Below, piece by piece: positions 19,521 through 29,910 of a DNA stretch of 41,538 nucleotides. A program made the translations under genes and the position numbers. This DNA comes from Alphaproteobacteria bacterium. GTDB taxonomy: Bacteria; Pseudomonadota; Alphaproteobacteria; 16-39-46; JAJRRM01. The first letter of the stretch is position 1, and every line of letters starts with the position of its first letter. The stretch spans positions 1 through 41,538 of the forward strand of contig JAJRRM010000080.1 of assembly GCA_024279475.1 (NCBI GenBank), in the 5' to 3' direction. Under the pieces are notes generated by a model, which had not been told where the DNA came from, searched no databases, and worked only from the letters and a program-made list of their open reading frames with translations.

Positions 19521-20811
19521 AAGCCTCCATTTTTTATATATAGCTTTAGGATATTTATTTCTACCCTTTTTATGGCTGTTTTTACGTTGGCGTCTTATCT
19601 GTGGAAAAGAGAATAAACAACGTTTACCTGAGCGTTATGGTAAACCAACTCTTAAACGACCAAAAGGCACGCTTCTTTGGATACATGGAGCTAGTGTTGG
19701 AGAATCTCTTTCTGCCCTTCCTTTACTAGAAGGCATTCAACAAAATTATCCAAATATAACTATCCTCATGACATCAGGAACAGTTACCTCTTCTAGAATT
19801 TTAAAGAAACGCCTTCCTCCTGGTGCTATTCATCAGTTTATTGCTCTAGATGCTCAATTTTATGTGAATCGTTTTCTTAACCATTGGAAACCAGATCTTG
19901 TTTTTTGGCTAGAATCAGAGCTATGGCCTAATCATTTGCTTGCTCTTAAAAATAGGCATATTCCTGTTATATTAGTAAATGCTCGCTTATCTCCAAGTGC
20001 TTATAAATCCTGGTCTTTTTTCAAGCTAATTTCTAAAAATATTCTTAGCTGTTTTTGCCTTTGCTTAGCCTCTACTCAAAATGTTGCTAAAAAATTAAAA
20101 AAATTAGGTGCCCAGAATATAAAAACACCTGGTAATTTAAAATATGCTGCTGGGCCTTTGCCTATAGATGAAGAAGCTTTTATTCATCTTCAGCGCATTT
20201 TAAAAAACAGACCTCTCTGGGTAGCTGCTAGCACACATCCTGGTGAAGAAAAAATATTTATTGAAACGCATAAATTTTTAAAAAGATCTATTCCAAATAT
20301 TCTCACAATACTTATTCCTCGTCACCCTGAGCGTGGTGAGGCTATCTTAGAAGAAGCAAGAAAAAGTAATCTAACTATTACACGTCGATCTCTTGACCAC
20401 GATCCCACTAATGAAACAGATATCTATCTTTCAGACACCCTCGGTGAGCTGGGTCTCTTTTTTTGCCTTTCTTCTATTGTTGTCATGGGTGGATCTTTTG
20501 TATCTATTGGTGGGCATAATCCTTTAGAACCTGCTTACTTTAAGACAGCTCTTGTCTGGGGACCTCATATGTTTAATTTTCCAGAAATAGAAAAAAATTT
20601 CTTAAAAAATAAGAGCGCCCTTAAAGTATCTAAATCAAAAAAACTTAATTCTATATTACTTGATCTACTTACGCACCCTAATAAGGCAGAAAAATTAGGA
20701 ATTCTTGCTAAGAAAGAGCTGCGAGAGCAAGAAAATATTTTACAAAAAACATTAAAATATATAGATCCTTATATAAAGAAATCTTTAAAAGATAGAAAGC
20801 GAAAAACTTAA
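19513..20811 (+). CDS. waaA: 3-deoxy-D-manno-octulosonic acid (Kdo) transferase
   Basis: 432 aa; RYGKP...LLWIHGASVGESLSALPLL, FWLESELWPN, GGHNPLEPAYF. Confidence 0.95.
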   Translation: MFKSLHFLYIALGYLFLPFLWLFLRWRLICGKENKQRLPERYGKPTLKRPKGTLLWIHGASVGESLSALPLLEGIQQNYPNITILMTSGTVTSSRILKKRLPPGAIHQFIALDAQFYVNRFLNHWKPDLVFWLESELWPNHLLALKNRHIPVILVNARLSPSAYKSWSFFKLISKNILSCFCLCLASTQNVAKKLKKLGAQNIKTPGNLKYAAGPLPIDEEAFIHLQRILKNRPLWVAASTHPGEEKIFIETHKFLKRSIPNILTILIPRHPERGEAILEEARKSNLTITRRSLDHDPTNETDIYLSDTLGELGLFFCLSSIVVMGGSFVSIGGHNPLEPAYFKTALVWGPHMFNFPEIEKNFLKNKSALKVSKSKKLNSILLDLLTHPNKAEKLGILAKKELREQENILQKTLKYIDPYIKKSLKDRKRKT

Positions 20812-20816
20812 CTCTC

Positions 20817-21791
20817 ATGGTATTTAGACCCCCCAAATTTTTTTATAATTCCTCTTTTTCTAGCTTTTTTCTTAAGCCCTTCGGTTTTATTTTTTCTCTT
20901 GTTACCGTCTTTAGACGTAAAATAAAAACATCCTATAGATCAAAATTTCCTGTTATTTGTTGCGGTAACATAACTTTAGGTGGTACAGGAAAAACACCTA
21001 CAGCTTTATGGATTGGGAAAAATCTAAAAAAACAAGATAAAAAAATAGCTTATCTAACCCGTGGTTGGAAAGGAACAGAGCTAGGACCTTTGCTTGTAAA
21101 CCCCAAGAAGCACACATCTTTTCAAGTAGGAGATGAGGCTCTTTTATTAGCCAAAGAGGCTCTTACTATTGTAAGCAAAAATAGAAAAGAGGGTGCAAAA
21201 TTTGCAGAAACATTAGATATAGATATATTAATTATGGACGATGGATTTCAAAATCCATCACTCTACAAAGATTTTACCTGCCTTATTTTTGATGGAGCAT
21301 CCGGCCTTGGAAATGCCTCTCTCTTTCCAGCTGGTCCTTTAAGAGAAACTCTAAAATCTGGCTTATCTCTTTCAAACTGTGCTTTAATAATTGGTAAAGA
21401 TAGAACAAAGCTAAAAGAAAAAATTCAAAAAATAAAAGAGAATTTTCCTATTTTTGAAGGAACGCTTGAACCAATGCCTAATGATATCGATAAAAAAGAA
21501 GCTTATATTGCTTTTGCTGGCATAGGCTTTCCTGAAAAATTTTTTTCTACTTTAAAAAAGTCTAATTTTTGTGTTCTGGAAAAAAAATATTTTTCAGATC
21601 ATTATAGCTATACTTCCAGCGATTTAATAAAGTTAACGACACTAGCTAACTCCCTAAAAGCAAAACTTATTACGACAGAGAAAGATTTTGTTCGATTGCC
21701 AAACGCTTACAAAAAAGAGGTACTTTTTTTACCTATAACATTAGAAATGAAAAAAGAAAAAAAATTTTTATCTTTATTAAAAAACCTATAA
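20817..21791 (+). CDS. lpxK: Tetraacyldisaccharide 4'-kinase
   Basis: 324 aa; VICCGNITLGGTGKTPTALWIGK, IMDDGFQNPSLYKD, FPAGPLRE. Confidence 0.95.
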   Translation: MVFRPPKFFYNSSFSSFFLKPFGFIFSLVTVFRRKIKTSYRSKFPVICCGNITLGGTGKTPTALWIGKNLKKQDKKIAYLTRGWKGTELGPLLVNPKKHTSFQVGDEALLLAKEALTIVSKNRKEGAKFAETLDIDILIMDDGFQNPSLYKDFTCLIFDGASGLGNASLFPAGPLRETLKSGLSLSNCALIIGKDRTKLKEKIQKIKENFPIFEGTLEPMPNDIDKKEAYIAFAGIGFPEKFFSTLKKSNFCVLEKKYFSDHYSYTSSDLIKLTTLANSLKAKLITTEKDFVRLPNAYKKEVLFLPITLEMKKEKKFLSLLKNL

Positions 21792-21795
21792 TCTT

Positions 21796-23757
21796 TTATT
21801 TGTTCTTATTTTCTGCTTTTTTATATTCTGGCACTAGTACCCTCAAGAGTTTCATAGTTTTTTCTAGATTCTGCTGAGAACAAGCAGAAGAAAGCTCCTC
21901 TAAATGTTTTTTTAGCAAACGATAATTCGTAAAACGTGGAGCTGCTTGAAATATTTTAGGACATACGGTTTCTTCCATTTTTTCGTTCTCATGAAAAAGT
22001 TCTTCATATAACTTTTCACCTGGACGCACCCCTGTATATTTCATTTTTATATCTTTTTCTGGCACCTTGCCAGCTAATAAAGTCATTTGCCTCGCTAGAT
22101 CAACTATACGTACAGGTTGCCCCATATCTAGAACAAAAATTTTTCCTTGTGAATCAGCACCTTTTCTTTTCAGAACAGCTGTCTGCAAAACTAATGAAAC
22201 AGCTTCTTGAATAGTCATAAAATAGCGAATCATATCTGGATGTGTTACTGTAATAGGACCCCCTTTTTTTATCTGGCTTTGAAATAAAGGTACAACTGAC
22301 CCTGTTGACCCCAAGACATTTCCAAATCGAACAGTAATAAACTTTGTTTTTATTTTTGTATTTAGCATATCTAAAGACTGACAATATGTTTCAGCCAATC
22401 GTTTTGATGCTCCCATCACATTCGTTGGGTTAACAGCCTTATCTGTAGAAATTGTTACTATTGTTTTTACATGATATTTTCGACAAGCATCCGCCACTAT
22501 ACGCGTTCCTATAACGTTTGTTTTAATACCTTCTAAAGGATTTATTTCTACCATAGGCACATGTTTCAGAGCAGCTGCATGGAAAACAATTGTTGGCTTA
22601 TATTTTCTAAAAATAGTATTTATACGTTTCTCTTGTGTTACATCTGCTAGCAACGTTATACATTTTAAACGAGGGTACTTTTCCCTTAATTCCATATCAA
22701 TTTTATAAAGATTATATTCTGAATTATCCAATAAGATAATTTCCTTTATCCCAAGCTCTGAAACTTGACGTATAAGTTCACTTCCTATACTGCCTCCAGC
22801 TCCCGTTATTAGTACAATTTCTTTTTTAAAATATTTTTCTATAGGCTTTCTATTCAAGTTTATTTCATCTCTTCCCAAAAGATCTTCAACGGAAATATTT
22901 TCAACAGCAATGCTATTGCTTATCTCATTTTGTGGCAAAAGCTTTTGGAGAGAAACATCATACTCAGTAGCTATTTCTAAAAGATTCTTAAAATCATTGG
23001 CCGTAAAAGCGTTTGTATCAGCTACAAGCAAATTTTTAAAAGCCTTTTGTTTCTCATATTTTTTTTTCAAGATAGTTCTTAAATTTTTATAAACACCTAG
23101 AACTGGAACTCCATACATTGATCGGCCAACAAATTTCTCATTACTATGAATAACCCCTGTAATATTAAACGACTGCAACTGAGGAACCTGTTGCTTATGG
23201 AGAATCTCTTCTAGCCATTCATCGTTTCCAAGAATAAGGGAAAACTCCTTTGAGTTCTCCTGCATTTGGTTGTTTCCCTTCTTTGAAGAATGCCATGTAT
23301 AGTACACATATCGCACTGCAACTAAGCTAAATATTTGGACAAAAAAAACTAAAATAGGTAACGAACGTGGCATAGAGTAAACACTATTCAGTGCCAAAAA
23401 GATGGGAAGGTATGTTAAAAACGTGAAAAAACAAAGCTTTGCATAAGCTATAAGGTCATGAAAGCTTAGAGTTCTCCACATGCGTGTATAATTCTGAGAA
23501 ATAAGATACCATCCATAGGCTACAAGCGTAAAAATACCTACGTGGATCAGAACAAAGCCCACTGGGTAATCAAGCGTGTTTTCTCCTACACGAAGGAACA
23601 AAGCAACAGGTACAGAAGCCATTGCCACGAAAAGATCAAAGGATAAAATAACTGCTTGACGCGAAAATCTCTTCGCTATAAAAAAACCTATTTTCTTGAA
23701 AAAGAAAGAACCTGAAGCCCAAAAATTATTTTTTAACATTAGTATCCACATTTCCAA
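21796..23757 (-). CDS. Polysaccharide biosynthesis nucleotide-sugar dehydratase/epimerase (CapD/FlaA1/WbpM type)
   Basis: 653 aa; N-terminal TM region, VLITGAGGSIGSELIRQV, FHAAALKHVPMVEINP, STDKAVNPTNVMGASKRLAE. True start may be the MLKNNFW codon at 23739. Confidence 0.92.
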   Translation of the reverse strand: MEMWILMLKNNFWASGSFFFKKIGFFIAKRFSRQAVILSFDLFVAMASVPVALFLRVGENTLDYPVGFVLIHVGIFTLVAYGWYLISQNYTRMWRTLSFHDLIAYAKLCFFTFLTYLPIFLALNSVYSMPRSLPILVFFVQIFSLVAVRYVYYTWHSSKKGNNQMQENSKEFSLILGNDEWLEEILHKQQVPQLQSFNITGVIHSNEKFVGRSMYGVPVLGVYKNLRTILKKKYEKQKAFKNLLVADTNAFTANDFKNLLEIATEYDVSLQKLLPQNEISNSIAVENISVEDLLGRDEINLNRKPIEKYFKKEIVLITGAGGSIGSELIRQVSELGIKEIILLDNSEYNLYKIDMELREKYPRLKCITLLADVTQEKRINTIFRKYKPTIVFHAAALKHVPMVEINPLEGIKTNVIGTRIVADACRKYHVKTIVTISTDKAVNPTNVMGASKRLAETYCQSLDMLNTKIKTKFITVRFGNVLGSTGSVVPLFQSQIKKGGPITVTHPDMIRYFMTIQEAVSLVLQTAVLKRKGADSQGKIFVLDMGQPVRIVDLARQMTLLAGKVPEKDIKMKYTGVRPGEKLYEELFHENEKMEETVCPKIFQAAPRFTNYRLLKKHLEELSSACSQQNLEKTMKLLRVLVPEYKKAENKNK

Positions 23758-24145
23758 GCTGAACTATATGCTTCCAGCAGTTTGTTGGAATAGGCATAAC
23801 AGACAAACGCGATTGACGGAACAGAAGCAAATTCTCTAAAAAAGAGTCTTTCTTCATCTCTTTTAATGTAACAGGATTGAGAAAGGTCTCTATAGCTTCT
23901 AGATCCACCATACCAAACCGTGTGTCTTTCGGATCGGGGTAGTATGTTTTTACAATCTTCACAACACCTTTTATCTGAGGATTTTTAACAGATTGGTAAA
24001 AAAATCCAAGATCACCTATGCTCATTTCTTTCATAAAATTACGAGCTTGATAATTACGCACCCCATCCCATGGTTCTACACCAACAGCACAATGGTCTTT
24101 CCAAGACCATGTTTCTGGTTCAGATTTAAATAACCAAAATTTCAT
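23726..24145 (-). CDS. EVE domain-containing protein
   Basis: 139 aa; MKFWLFKSEPETWSWKD...WDGVRNYQARNFMKEMSIGDLGFFYQS. Confidence 0.93.
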   Translation of the reverse strand: MKFWLFKSEPETWSWKDHCAVGVEPWDGVRNYQARNFMKEMSIGDLGFFYQSVKNPQIKGVVKIVKTYYPDPKDTRFGMVDLEAIETFLNPVTLKEMKKDSFLENLLLFRQSRLSVMPIPTNCWKHIVQLGNVDTNVKK

Positions 24146-24180
24146 TTTGCTCCAACTCCTAACTAATATATAATCAATCT

Positions 24181-25194
24181 ATGCAATTCTATCAAAAAAG
24201 AGAACAAAAAAACGTTGCTTATTGGAATTTTTTTCTAAGCTTATGTGTCCTTATTATGGCAGCTCTCGGTGCAGCAACCCGTTTAACCGGTTCTGGATTG
24301 TCAATGGTAGAGTGGAATCCCTTTATTGGAGCCATTCCTCCCTTAAATGAAAATTCTTGGTTCGACCTTTTTCAGAAATATAAGGAAACAGCCGAATTCA
24401 TAAAAGTAAATACATATTTTTCTCTACAAGACTTTAAATCTATTTTTTGGCTTGAATATCTTCACCGATTATGGGGCAGACTCATTGGCTTGTTCTTTTT
24501 ATTACCTTTTTTTTATTTTCTATGGAAAAAGAAACTCTCAAAAAAAGAATCTATTATTTTATTTTTACTCTTTAGCTTAGGTCTTTTTCAGGGTGCTGTT
24601 GGATGGTTTATGGTTAAAAGTGGTCTTACAGACCAACCCTGGGTAAGCCCTTTTCTATTAGCCTTTCATTTAACTTTAGCGGCCTTCCTCATCCTTGCTT
24701 TTTTTGTTACAGGATTACACTTCCTTCACCTAATTCCTTTGCCAAAAATATGGAAAAATATATATCCTTACAGCTTACTTAAAACAAGCTTATGCTTTTT
24801 ATTTATAACATTTTTTTTCGGGGCCCTTGTTGCAGGGAATAAAGCTGGACTTATCTATAATACTTTTCCTAAAATGGATAATACATGGATACCTGATGAT
24901 TTATGGAAGCAGACAGTCTGGTGGGAAAATTTTTTTTACAACCCATCGATGATTCAGTTTATGCATCGTTTATTGGCTATATTTACTATTCTTTTTGCCT
25001 TTTGGACAAGCCTACTAGCCTGGAAAATAGACAAGCTAACAATGGTTTGGTGTGGATGCTTATTATTACAAAGCTTTTTTGGCATTTTAACACTTCTGTT
25101 TCATGTTCCTATTTTTCTAGCTACTCTTCATCAAGCTTGGGCTTTTACTTCCTTGCTTTTTGGAGTTTTCCTATACTACAGATGGCACCGTTAA
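24181..25194 (+). CDS. ctaA: Heme A synthase (COX15/CtaA)
   Basis: 337 aa; GAATRLTGSGLSMVEWNPFIGAIPPL, EYLHRLWGRLIGL, QFMHRLLAIFTI, LHQAWA. Confidence 0.95.
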   Translation: MQFYQKREQKNVAYWNFFLSLCVLIMAALGAATRLTGSGLSMVEWNPFIGAIPPLNENSWFDLFQKYKETAEFIKVNTYFSLQDFKSIFWLEYLHRLWGRLIGLFFLLPFFYFLWKKKLSKKESIILFLLFSLGLFQGAVGWFMVKSGLTDQPWVSPFLLAFHLTLAAFLILAFFVTGLHFLHLIPLPKIWKNIYPYSLLKTSLCFLFITFFFGALVAGNKAGLIYNTFPKMDNTWIPDDLWKQTVWWENFFYNPSMIQFMHRLLAIFTILFAFWTSLLAWKIDKLTMVWCGCLLLQSFFGILTLLFHVPIFLATLHQAWAFTSLLFGVFLYYRWHR

Positions 25195-26395
25195 TCCCAG
25201 ATTTTTTCAAAGCTTCAAGGCCTGGCAACGGTCTGCCCTCTACAAATTGAAGAAAGGCTCCTCCAGCTGTAGAAATATAAGAAAAACTTTCAAAATATCC
25301 CGCTTGTGTTAGAGCTGCCACGGTATCACCACCACCTGCAATACTTATTAAATTTTTTTCATATGTACGCATAGCAACATATTGAGCAACTTCTATTGTT
25401 CCACAATCGTATGGTTCGACTTCAAACAATCCCAATGGACCGTTCCACAGTAAGGTGTTTACACTTTTTATACAGTACTGAAAAGCTTTTATCGTTGTAG
25501 AACCTATATCTAGTGCTATATCATCATCTTGTATATTTTCCACAGTAACTCGTCGTTTTAACGCTCCTGGGTTCATAGATTTTGCTACAATTACATCTGA
25601 TGGTAGCACTAATTCACAATGATTTTCTTTTGCTTTTTTGAAAAAATACTCTGCTAAATGCACTTTATTTGGCTCACAAATAGACTTGCCTATCTGATAT
25701 CCTTTTGCCAAAAGAAGTGTATGAGCAATACCTCCCGCTACGGCTAAAATATCTATTTTTGAGATAAGATTTTCTAGCAAATCCAGTTTTGTAGAAATCT
25801 TATTTCCTCCCACAATTGCCATTAGTGGCCGTTTAGGATTCTCCAAAAAATTTCCCAGCATTGTTATTTCTTTTTGAAAATAGTTACCTATTAAAGATGG
25901 AAGAAATTGAGTAATAGCATCTACACTAGCATGCGCTCTATGGCTAACAGAAAAAGCCTCATTAATATAATAATCCGCTAGTTCAGAAAGAGATTTTGCA
26001 AAGTCCTTACAATTTTCAGATTCTTCTTTATTAAAACGCAGGTTTTCCATAAGAATAATCTCTCCCGGAACCATTTGCTTCACACGCTCTTTTAAGGACT
26101 CTGTTACTTTATAATCAGGGGAGAAATACACATGATCGCCCAAAATAATATCACTTAAAGCAGCAGCCATACATTGTAAAGAATATGCCCCATAGGCACT
26201 GCCTTTTGGTTGTCCTAGATGAGAAATCAGCACAATTTTAGCTTGCTTTTTACGCAACGCTTCTATTGTAGGAGCTACCCTCTCAATACGTGCAGTATCT
26301 TGAATAACACCCGACTTCATAGGGACATTAAAGTCCACCCGCACAAGTACGGTCTTTCCCTCTAAATCTACATCATCTATAGTCAGATAATGCAT
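25145..26395 (-). CDS. pgk: Phosphoglycerate kinase
   Basis: 416 aa; VLVRVDFNVPMKSG, VLISHLGQPKG, LLWNGPLGLFEVEPYDCGT, AGGGDTVAAL. Confidence 0.97.
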   Translation of the reverse strand: MHYLTIDDVDLEGKTVLVRVDFNVPMKSGVIQDTARIERVAPTIEALRKKQAKIVLISHLGQPKGSAYGAYSLQCMAAALSDIILGDHVYFSPDYKVTESLKERVKQMVPGEIILMENLRFNKEESENCKDFAKSLSELADYYINEAFSVSHRAHASVDAITQFLPSLIGNYFQKEITMLGNFLENPKRPLMAIVGGNKISTKLDLLENLISKIDILAVAGGIAHTLLLAKGYQIGKSICEPNKVHLAEYFFKKAKENHCELVLPSDVIVAKSMNPGALKRRVTVENIQDDDIALDIGSTTIKAFQYCIKSVNTLLWNGPLGLFEVEPYDCGTIEVAQYVAMRTYEKNLISIAGGGDTVAALTQAGYFESFSYISTAGGAFLQFVEGRPLPGLEALKKSGINGAICSIGKLQKARK

Positions 26396-26431
26396 ATTTG
26401 TGAACTTTCTTTAAAATATAAAAGAGATTAA

Positions 26432-29400
26432 ATGACAAAATTTGAAACTCCTTTTGACTTTACTAACTATCAGTATAACCGTCAGGAAGAACTTAACAAG
26501 ACCCATACTCTATTTTGCCAATTTTTAAGGAAAAATGATACTTCTTTACACGATAGATATTTAGAATCTCTTCAATTGAAAAAAGCGCCTAATACCGATT
26601 TTCTTATAAAAATAGCTATACACTTAGAAGGTTTTCTAAAAAATTATTTTTCTTTAAATATTTGTTCTTCCTCTGAAGAATCTATGGAAAACATTTCTTG
26701 GGCAAAAAAGCATTTTATCCAAAAACGAGCAAAGCCAAAAATTAAAGACCTTCTCAATCAAATAAAAAAACAAGAAGGCTTAAGTTTAATTTTATCTCTA
26801 AGCACCTGTTTATCGGCTCCTTTGAGCGAGTTAACATTATCTATGGCTATAAAAAACTGGTATAAAAACCCTGGGAAACATACCTCTTCTATTCAAGCAG
26901 CTCTTATGTTTTCTGTATGGGCAATGACAACAAAAAAAGGGGGGGAATTTACAAAAGGTTGGACACTTTTTAGCCTGCCACAATCTGTTAATTATCAAAA
27001 TTTAATTTCCATGAAAAATAAAGCCTTTTCCTATAGAAATGGTTTTGATTTGACAGATAAAGGTCCCTCAAAAAACTATGCTTTGGATCAAGCATTCTAT
27101 TGCCTTTATTGTCATGACAGAAAAAAAGATAGCTGTTCTACAGGAAAATATTCCCAAAAAAATCATATACTAGAAGAAAATCCTTTGGGATATAAATTAG
27201 CAGGCTGTCCTTTAGAACAAAAAATATCTGAGATGAACTTCTTAGCAGCTAAAGGAAAGTTTTTAGGAGCACTGGCTATTGCTATGATAGATAACCCCTT
27301 GCTAGCCGCTACAGGTCATCGTATCTGTCAAGATTGCTCCAAAGCCTGTATATTTCAAAAACAAACACCTGTAGATATCCCTGCCATAGAGACTTTCCTG
27401 TTTGATACTATCTTAAAGTATCCCTACGGCTTTGAAATTTATAATCTTCTTACACGTTGGAATCCTTTAAATTTAGAGAGACCTTTGCCAAAAAAACCGA
27501 CAAATAAAAAAGTGCTAGTAGTGGGAATGGGGCCTGCTGGATTCACTCTAGCCTATCATTTATTAATGGAGGGGCACTTTGTTGTAGGAATTGATGGTCT
27601 TAAAATTGAACCTCTGTCTATACCTGCTCTTGCACCTATTCGAAATATGGCAGATTATTTTGAGCCCCTAAGCAAACGCCTTCCTAAAGGGTTTGGAGGA
27701 GTAGCTGAATATGGTATTACAGCACGATGGAACAAAAACTATCTCCTCCCCATTCGTCTTATTCTTGAACGATGGGGAAACCGCTTTCAGCTCAATGGAT
27801 CCACACGTTTTGGTAGCACTATAACACTTGATCAAGCTTACGAACAAGGATTTGATCATGTAGCGCTTTGTGTTGGCGCTGGAAAACCACGATTGCCAAA
27901 ATTACCAAATGTTCTTGCCAATGGTGCAAAACTAGCTAGTGATTTTCTTATGGCCTTGCAGCTAAGTGGAGCTCAACGAAAAGATACACTCCTGCCTCTT
28001 ACTATTGATCTTCCTTGTATGGTAGTAGGGGGAGGTCTTACCGCTGTAGATACAGCTACAGAAGCGTTAGCCTATTACCCTGTACAAATAGAAAAGGTTT
28101 TAAGCCGCTATGAAGTGCTAGAAAGCTCTATTGGAGAAAAAGGTATTAACTCTTTTATTATAAATAAACTCTCTACCTCAGAACGTTTTCAACTTCAGCG
28201 ATGGCTCATCCATGCTAAGGAATTAAGGCTCGAACGTCGTATAGCTACTCAAGAAAAAAGAGATCCAAATATCCTAAAATTTCTTAATAAATGGGGTGGT
28301 GTACACTTAATTTATCGAAAACTTTTACAAGAGTCTCCTGCCTATATTTTAAACCATCCAGAACTTCAAAAAGCTTTAGAAGAGGGTGTTTCTTTCTGGG
28401 AACAACTAGATATAATTAAAATTAATACAGATGAAAAAAATAACCTTGAGTCTATAACTTTTAAGCATAAAAATACTCAAGAAAGCACCTATCCAGCAAG
28501 ATCACTCCTTTGGGCAGTAGGAATTCAACCCTCTACTTTAGAAAATAAAAAAGAAACTCTAGGCTTACAAAAAGATATCACCTTAACTTGGCCAAAAAAT
28601 GACAAAGAATTTATTATCTATACAAATGATACTCATCAAACTGTAAGTTGCTTTGGTGACTATCATCCGTTCTATGCAGGTAGTGTTGTAAAAGCTATGG
28701 CTTCTGCAAAAAATGGGTATAAAATAATTTCAGAACAGCTAAAAGCATGTACTTTTAAAGAAGAAAAGAAGCTGCCTGACTTTTCAGCTACTGTATATAA
28801 AAACAAACAAATAATACAAGGATATCATGAGCTTATTTTCCATGCTCCTTGGGCTGTTAAAAATTTTGAACCTGGACATTTGTATCGCCTTCAACCGTAC
28901 TTCAAAGATATTAAAGAAAAAAATGGAAACCTTTTTGTGGGTGAAGGAGTTGCACTTACTGGTGTGAAAGTAAATAAAGAAAAAGGATTGTTACATACCC
29001 TTATATGGTCTTGTGGACTTTCTTCTAAAACCTTAATATCCTTAATGAAAAATCAACCTGTTTCTCTCATGGGGCCAACGGGCTGTGCTACACACTTTGA
29101 AAAGGGAGAAAAAATTCTTCTAGTAGCTGGACAATTGGGTGTTGCTTTGGGAAAGAAAATGCGAGCAGCTGGTTGTGAAGTTGTCTATATTACAAGCTTT
29201 CGAAATGAAGCATACCCTTTAGACAAAAAAGATTTTTTACAAGCAGGAGATACAATTCTAGCCTGTTCTTTAGGAGAACTTCCTTCTTTTTTCAAAAACA
29301 GCTCCCATCTTCACTGTATAAAGGGTCAAACGTTGGATGCTTTATCTTATTATAAGTCTTTAAAACATCCTCCTATAACTTTAAATAATTTTGATCGTAT

Positions 29401-29698
29401 TATGACAATAGGCTCTCCTAAATTGCTTATGAACTTTCAACATAAGTTTTATGATCTATATAAAGATCTATTTAATCCCCTAGCAAAGTGGATTATAGCC
29501 ACTACCACCCCTATGCAATGTATGATGAAAGGTGTATGCGGACAATGTCTTCAGCGCGACAGTAACGATAATTATACCTTTTCTTGTGCTTGGCAAGATC
29601 AAGATCTTTGCACCTTAGATCTAAAATTTATGAATAAACGGTTAAATCAGAATCATGTACAAGAGCTTCTTTTTTTATCTTGTAATTTACACTTATAA
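26432..29698 (+). CDS. Large multidomain FAD/NAD(P) oxidoreductase: cysteine-rich Fe-S N-terminal region + GltD-like FAD/NAD domains + PyrK/FNR-like C-terminus
   Basis: 1088 aa; CLYCHDRKKDSC and CQDCSKAC clusters, KVLVVGMGPAGFTLAYHLLMEGH, PCMVVGGGLTAVDTATEAL, C-terminal CMMKGVCGQCLQ...C [2Fe-2S]-like motif. Confidence 0.85.
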   Translation: MTKFETPFDFTNYQYNRQEELNKTHTLFCQFLRKNDTSLHDRYLESLQLKKAPNTDFLIKIAIHLEGFLKNYFSLNICSSSEESMENISWAKKHFIQKRAKPKIKDLLNQIKKQEGLSLILSLSTCLSAPLSELTLSMAIKNWYKNPGKHTSSIQAALMFSVWAMTTKKGGEFTKGWTLFSLPQSVNYQNLISMKNKAFSYRNGFDLTDKGPSKNYALDQAFYCLYCHDRKKDSCSTGKYSQKNHILEENPLGYKLAGCPLEQKISEMNFLAAKGKFLGALAIAMIDNPLLAATGHRICQDCSKACIFQKQTPVDIPAIETFLFDTILKYPYGFEIYNLLTRWNPLNLERPLPKKPTNKKVLVVGMGPAGFTLAYHLLMEGHFVVGIDGLKIEPLSIPALAPIRNMADYFEPLSKRLPKGFGGVAEYGITARWNKNYLLPIRLILERWGNRFQLNGSTRFGSTITLDQAYEQGFDHVALCVGAGKPRLPKLPNVLANGAKLASDFLMALQLSGAQRKDTLLPLTIDLPCMVVGGGLTAVDTATEALAYYPVQIEKVLSRYEVLESSIGEKGINSFIINKLSTSERFQLQRWLIHAKELRLERRIATQEKRDPNILKFLNKWGGVHLIYRKLLQESPAYILNHPELQKALEEGVSFWEQLDIIKINTDEKNNLESITFKHKNTQESTYPARSLLWAVGIQPSTLENKKETLGLQKDITLTWPKNDKEFIIYTNDTHQTVSCFGDYHPFYAGSVVKAMASAKNGYKIISEQLKACTFKEEKKLPDFSATVYKNKQIIQGYHELIFHAPWAVKNFEPGHLYRLQPYFKDIKEKNGNLFVGEGVALTGVKVNKEKGLLHTLIWSCGLSSKTLISLMKNQPVSLMGPTGCATHFEKGEKILLVAGQLGVALGKKMRAAGCEVVYITSFRNEAYPLDKKDFLQAGDTILACSLGELPSFFKNSSHLHCIKGQTLDALSYYKSLKHPPITLNNFDRIMTIGSPKLLMNFQHKFYDLYKDLFNPLAKWIIATTTPMQCMMKGVCGQCLQRDSNDNYTFSCAWQDQDLCTLDLKFMNKRLNQNHVQELLFLSCNLHL

Positions 29699-29771
29699 AT
29701 TTATTGTTTTCCTATTACAATAAATGCTGTGATGAGATAGACCTCCTAAATTAAAAACAAGGGAGTATCTT

Positions 29772-29910
29772 TTAATGAATAATTTTAAGTAAAATCATTC
29801 CAGAGGAGAAACAACCAACTTGCGGCATAACTCACTACCCTTAAAAAATTTAAAATAATGCTTATGTTTAAGAATTGCCATAGATGGGTGAAGAAAGTGT
29901 TATGGGAGAA
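29772..29910 (+). repeat. 139-bp direct repeat, copy A (IS6-family element end plus first 9 transposase codons)
   Basis: Same as 33057-33195 apart from two mismatches by eye (aaaataatg/aagataatg; atgggtga/atggatga). Confidence 0.95.
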
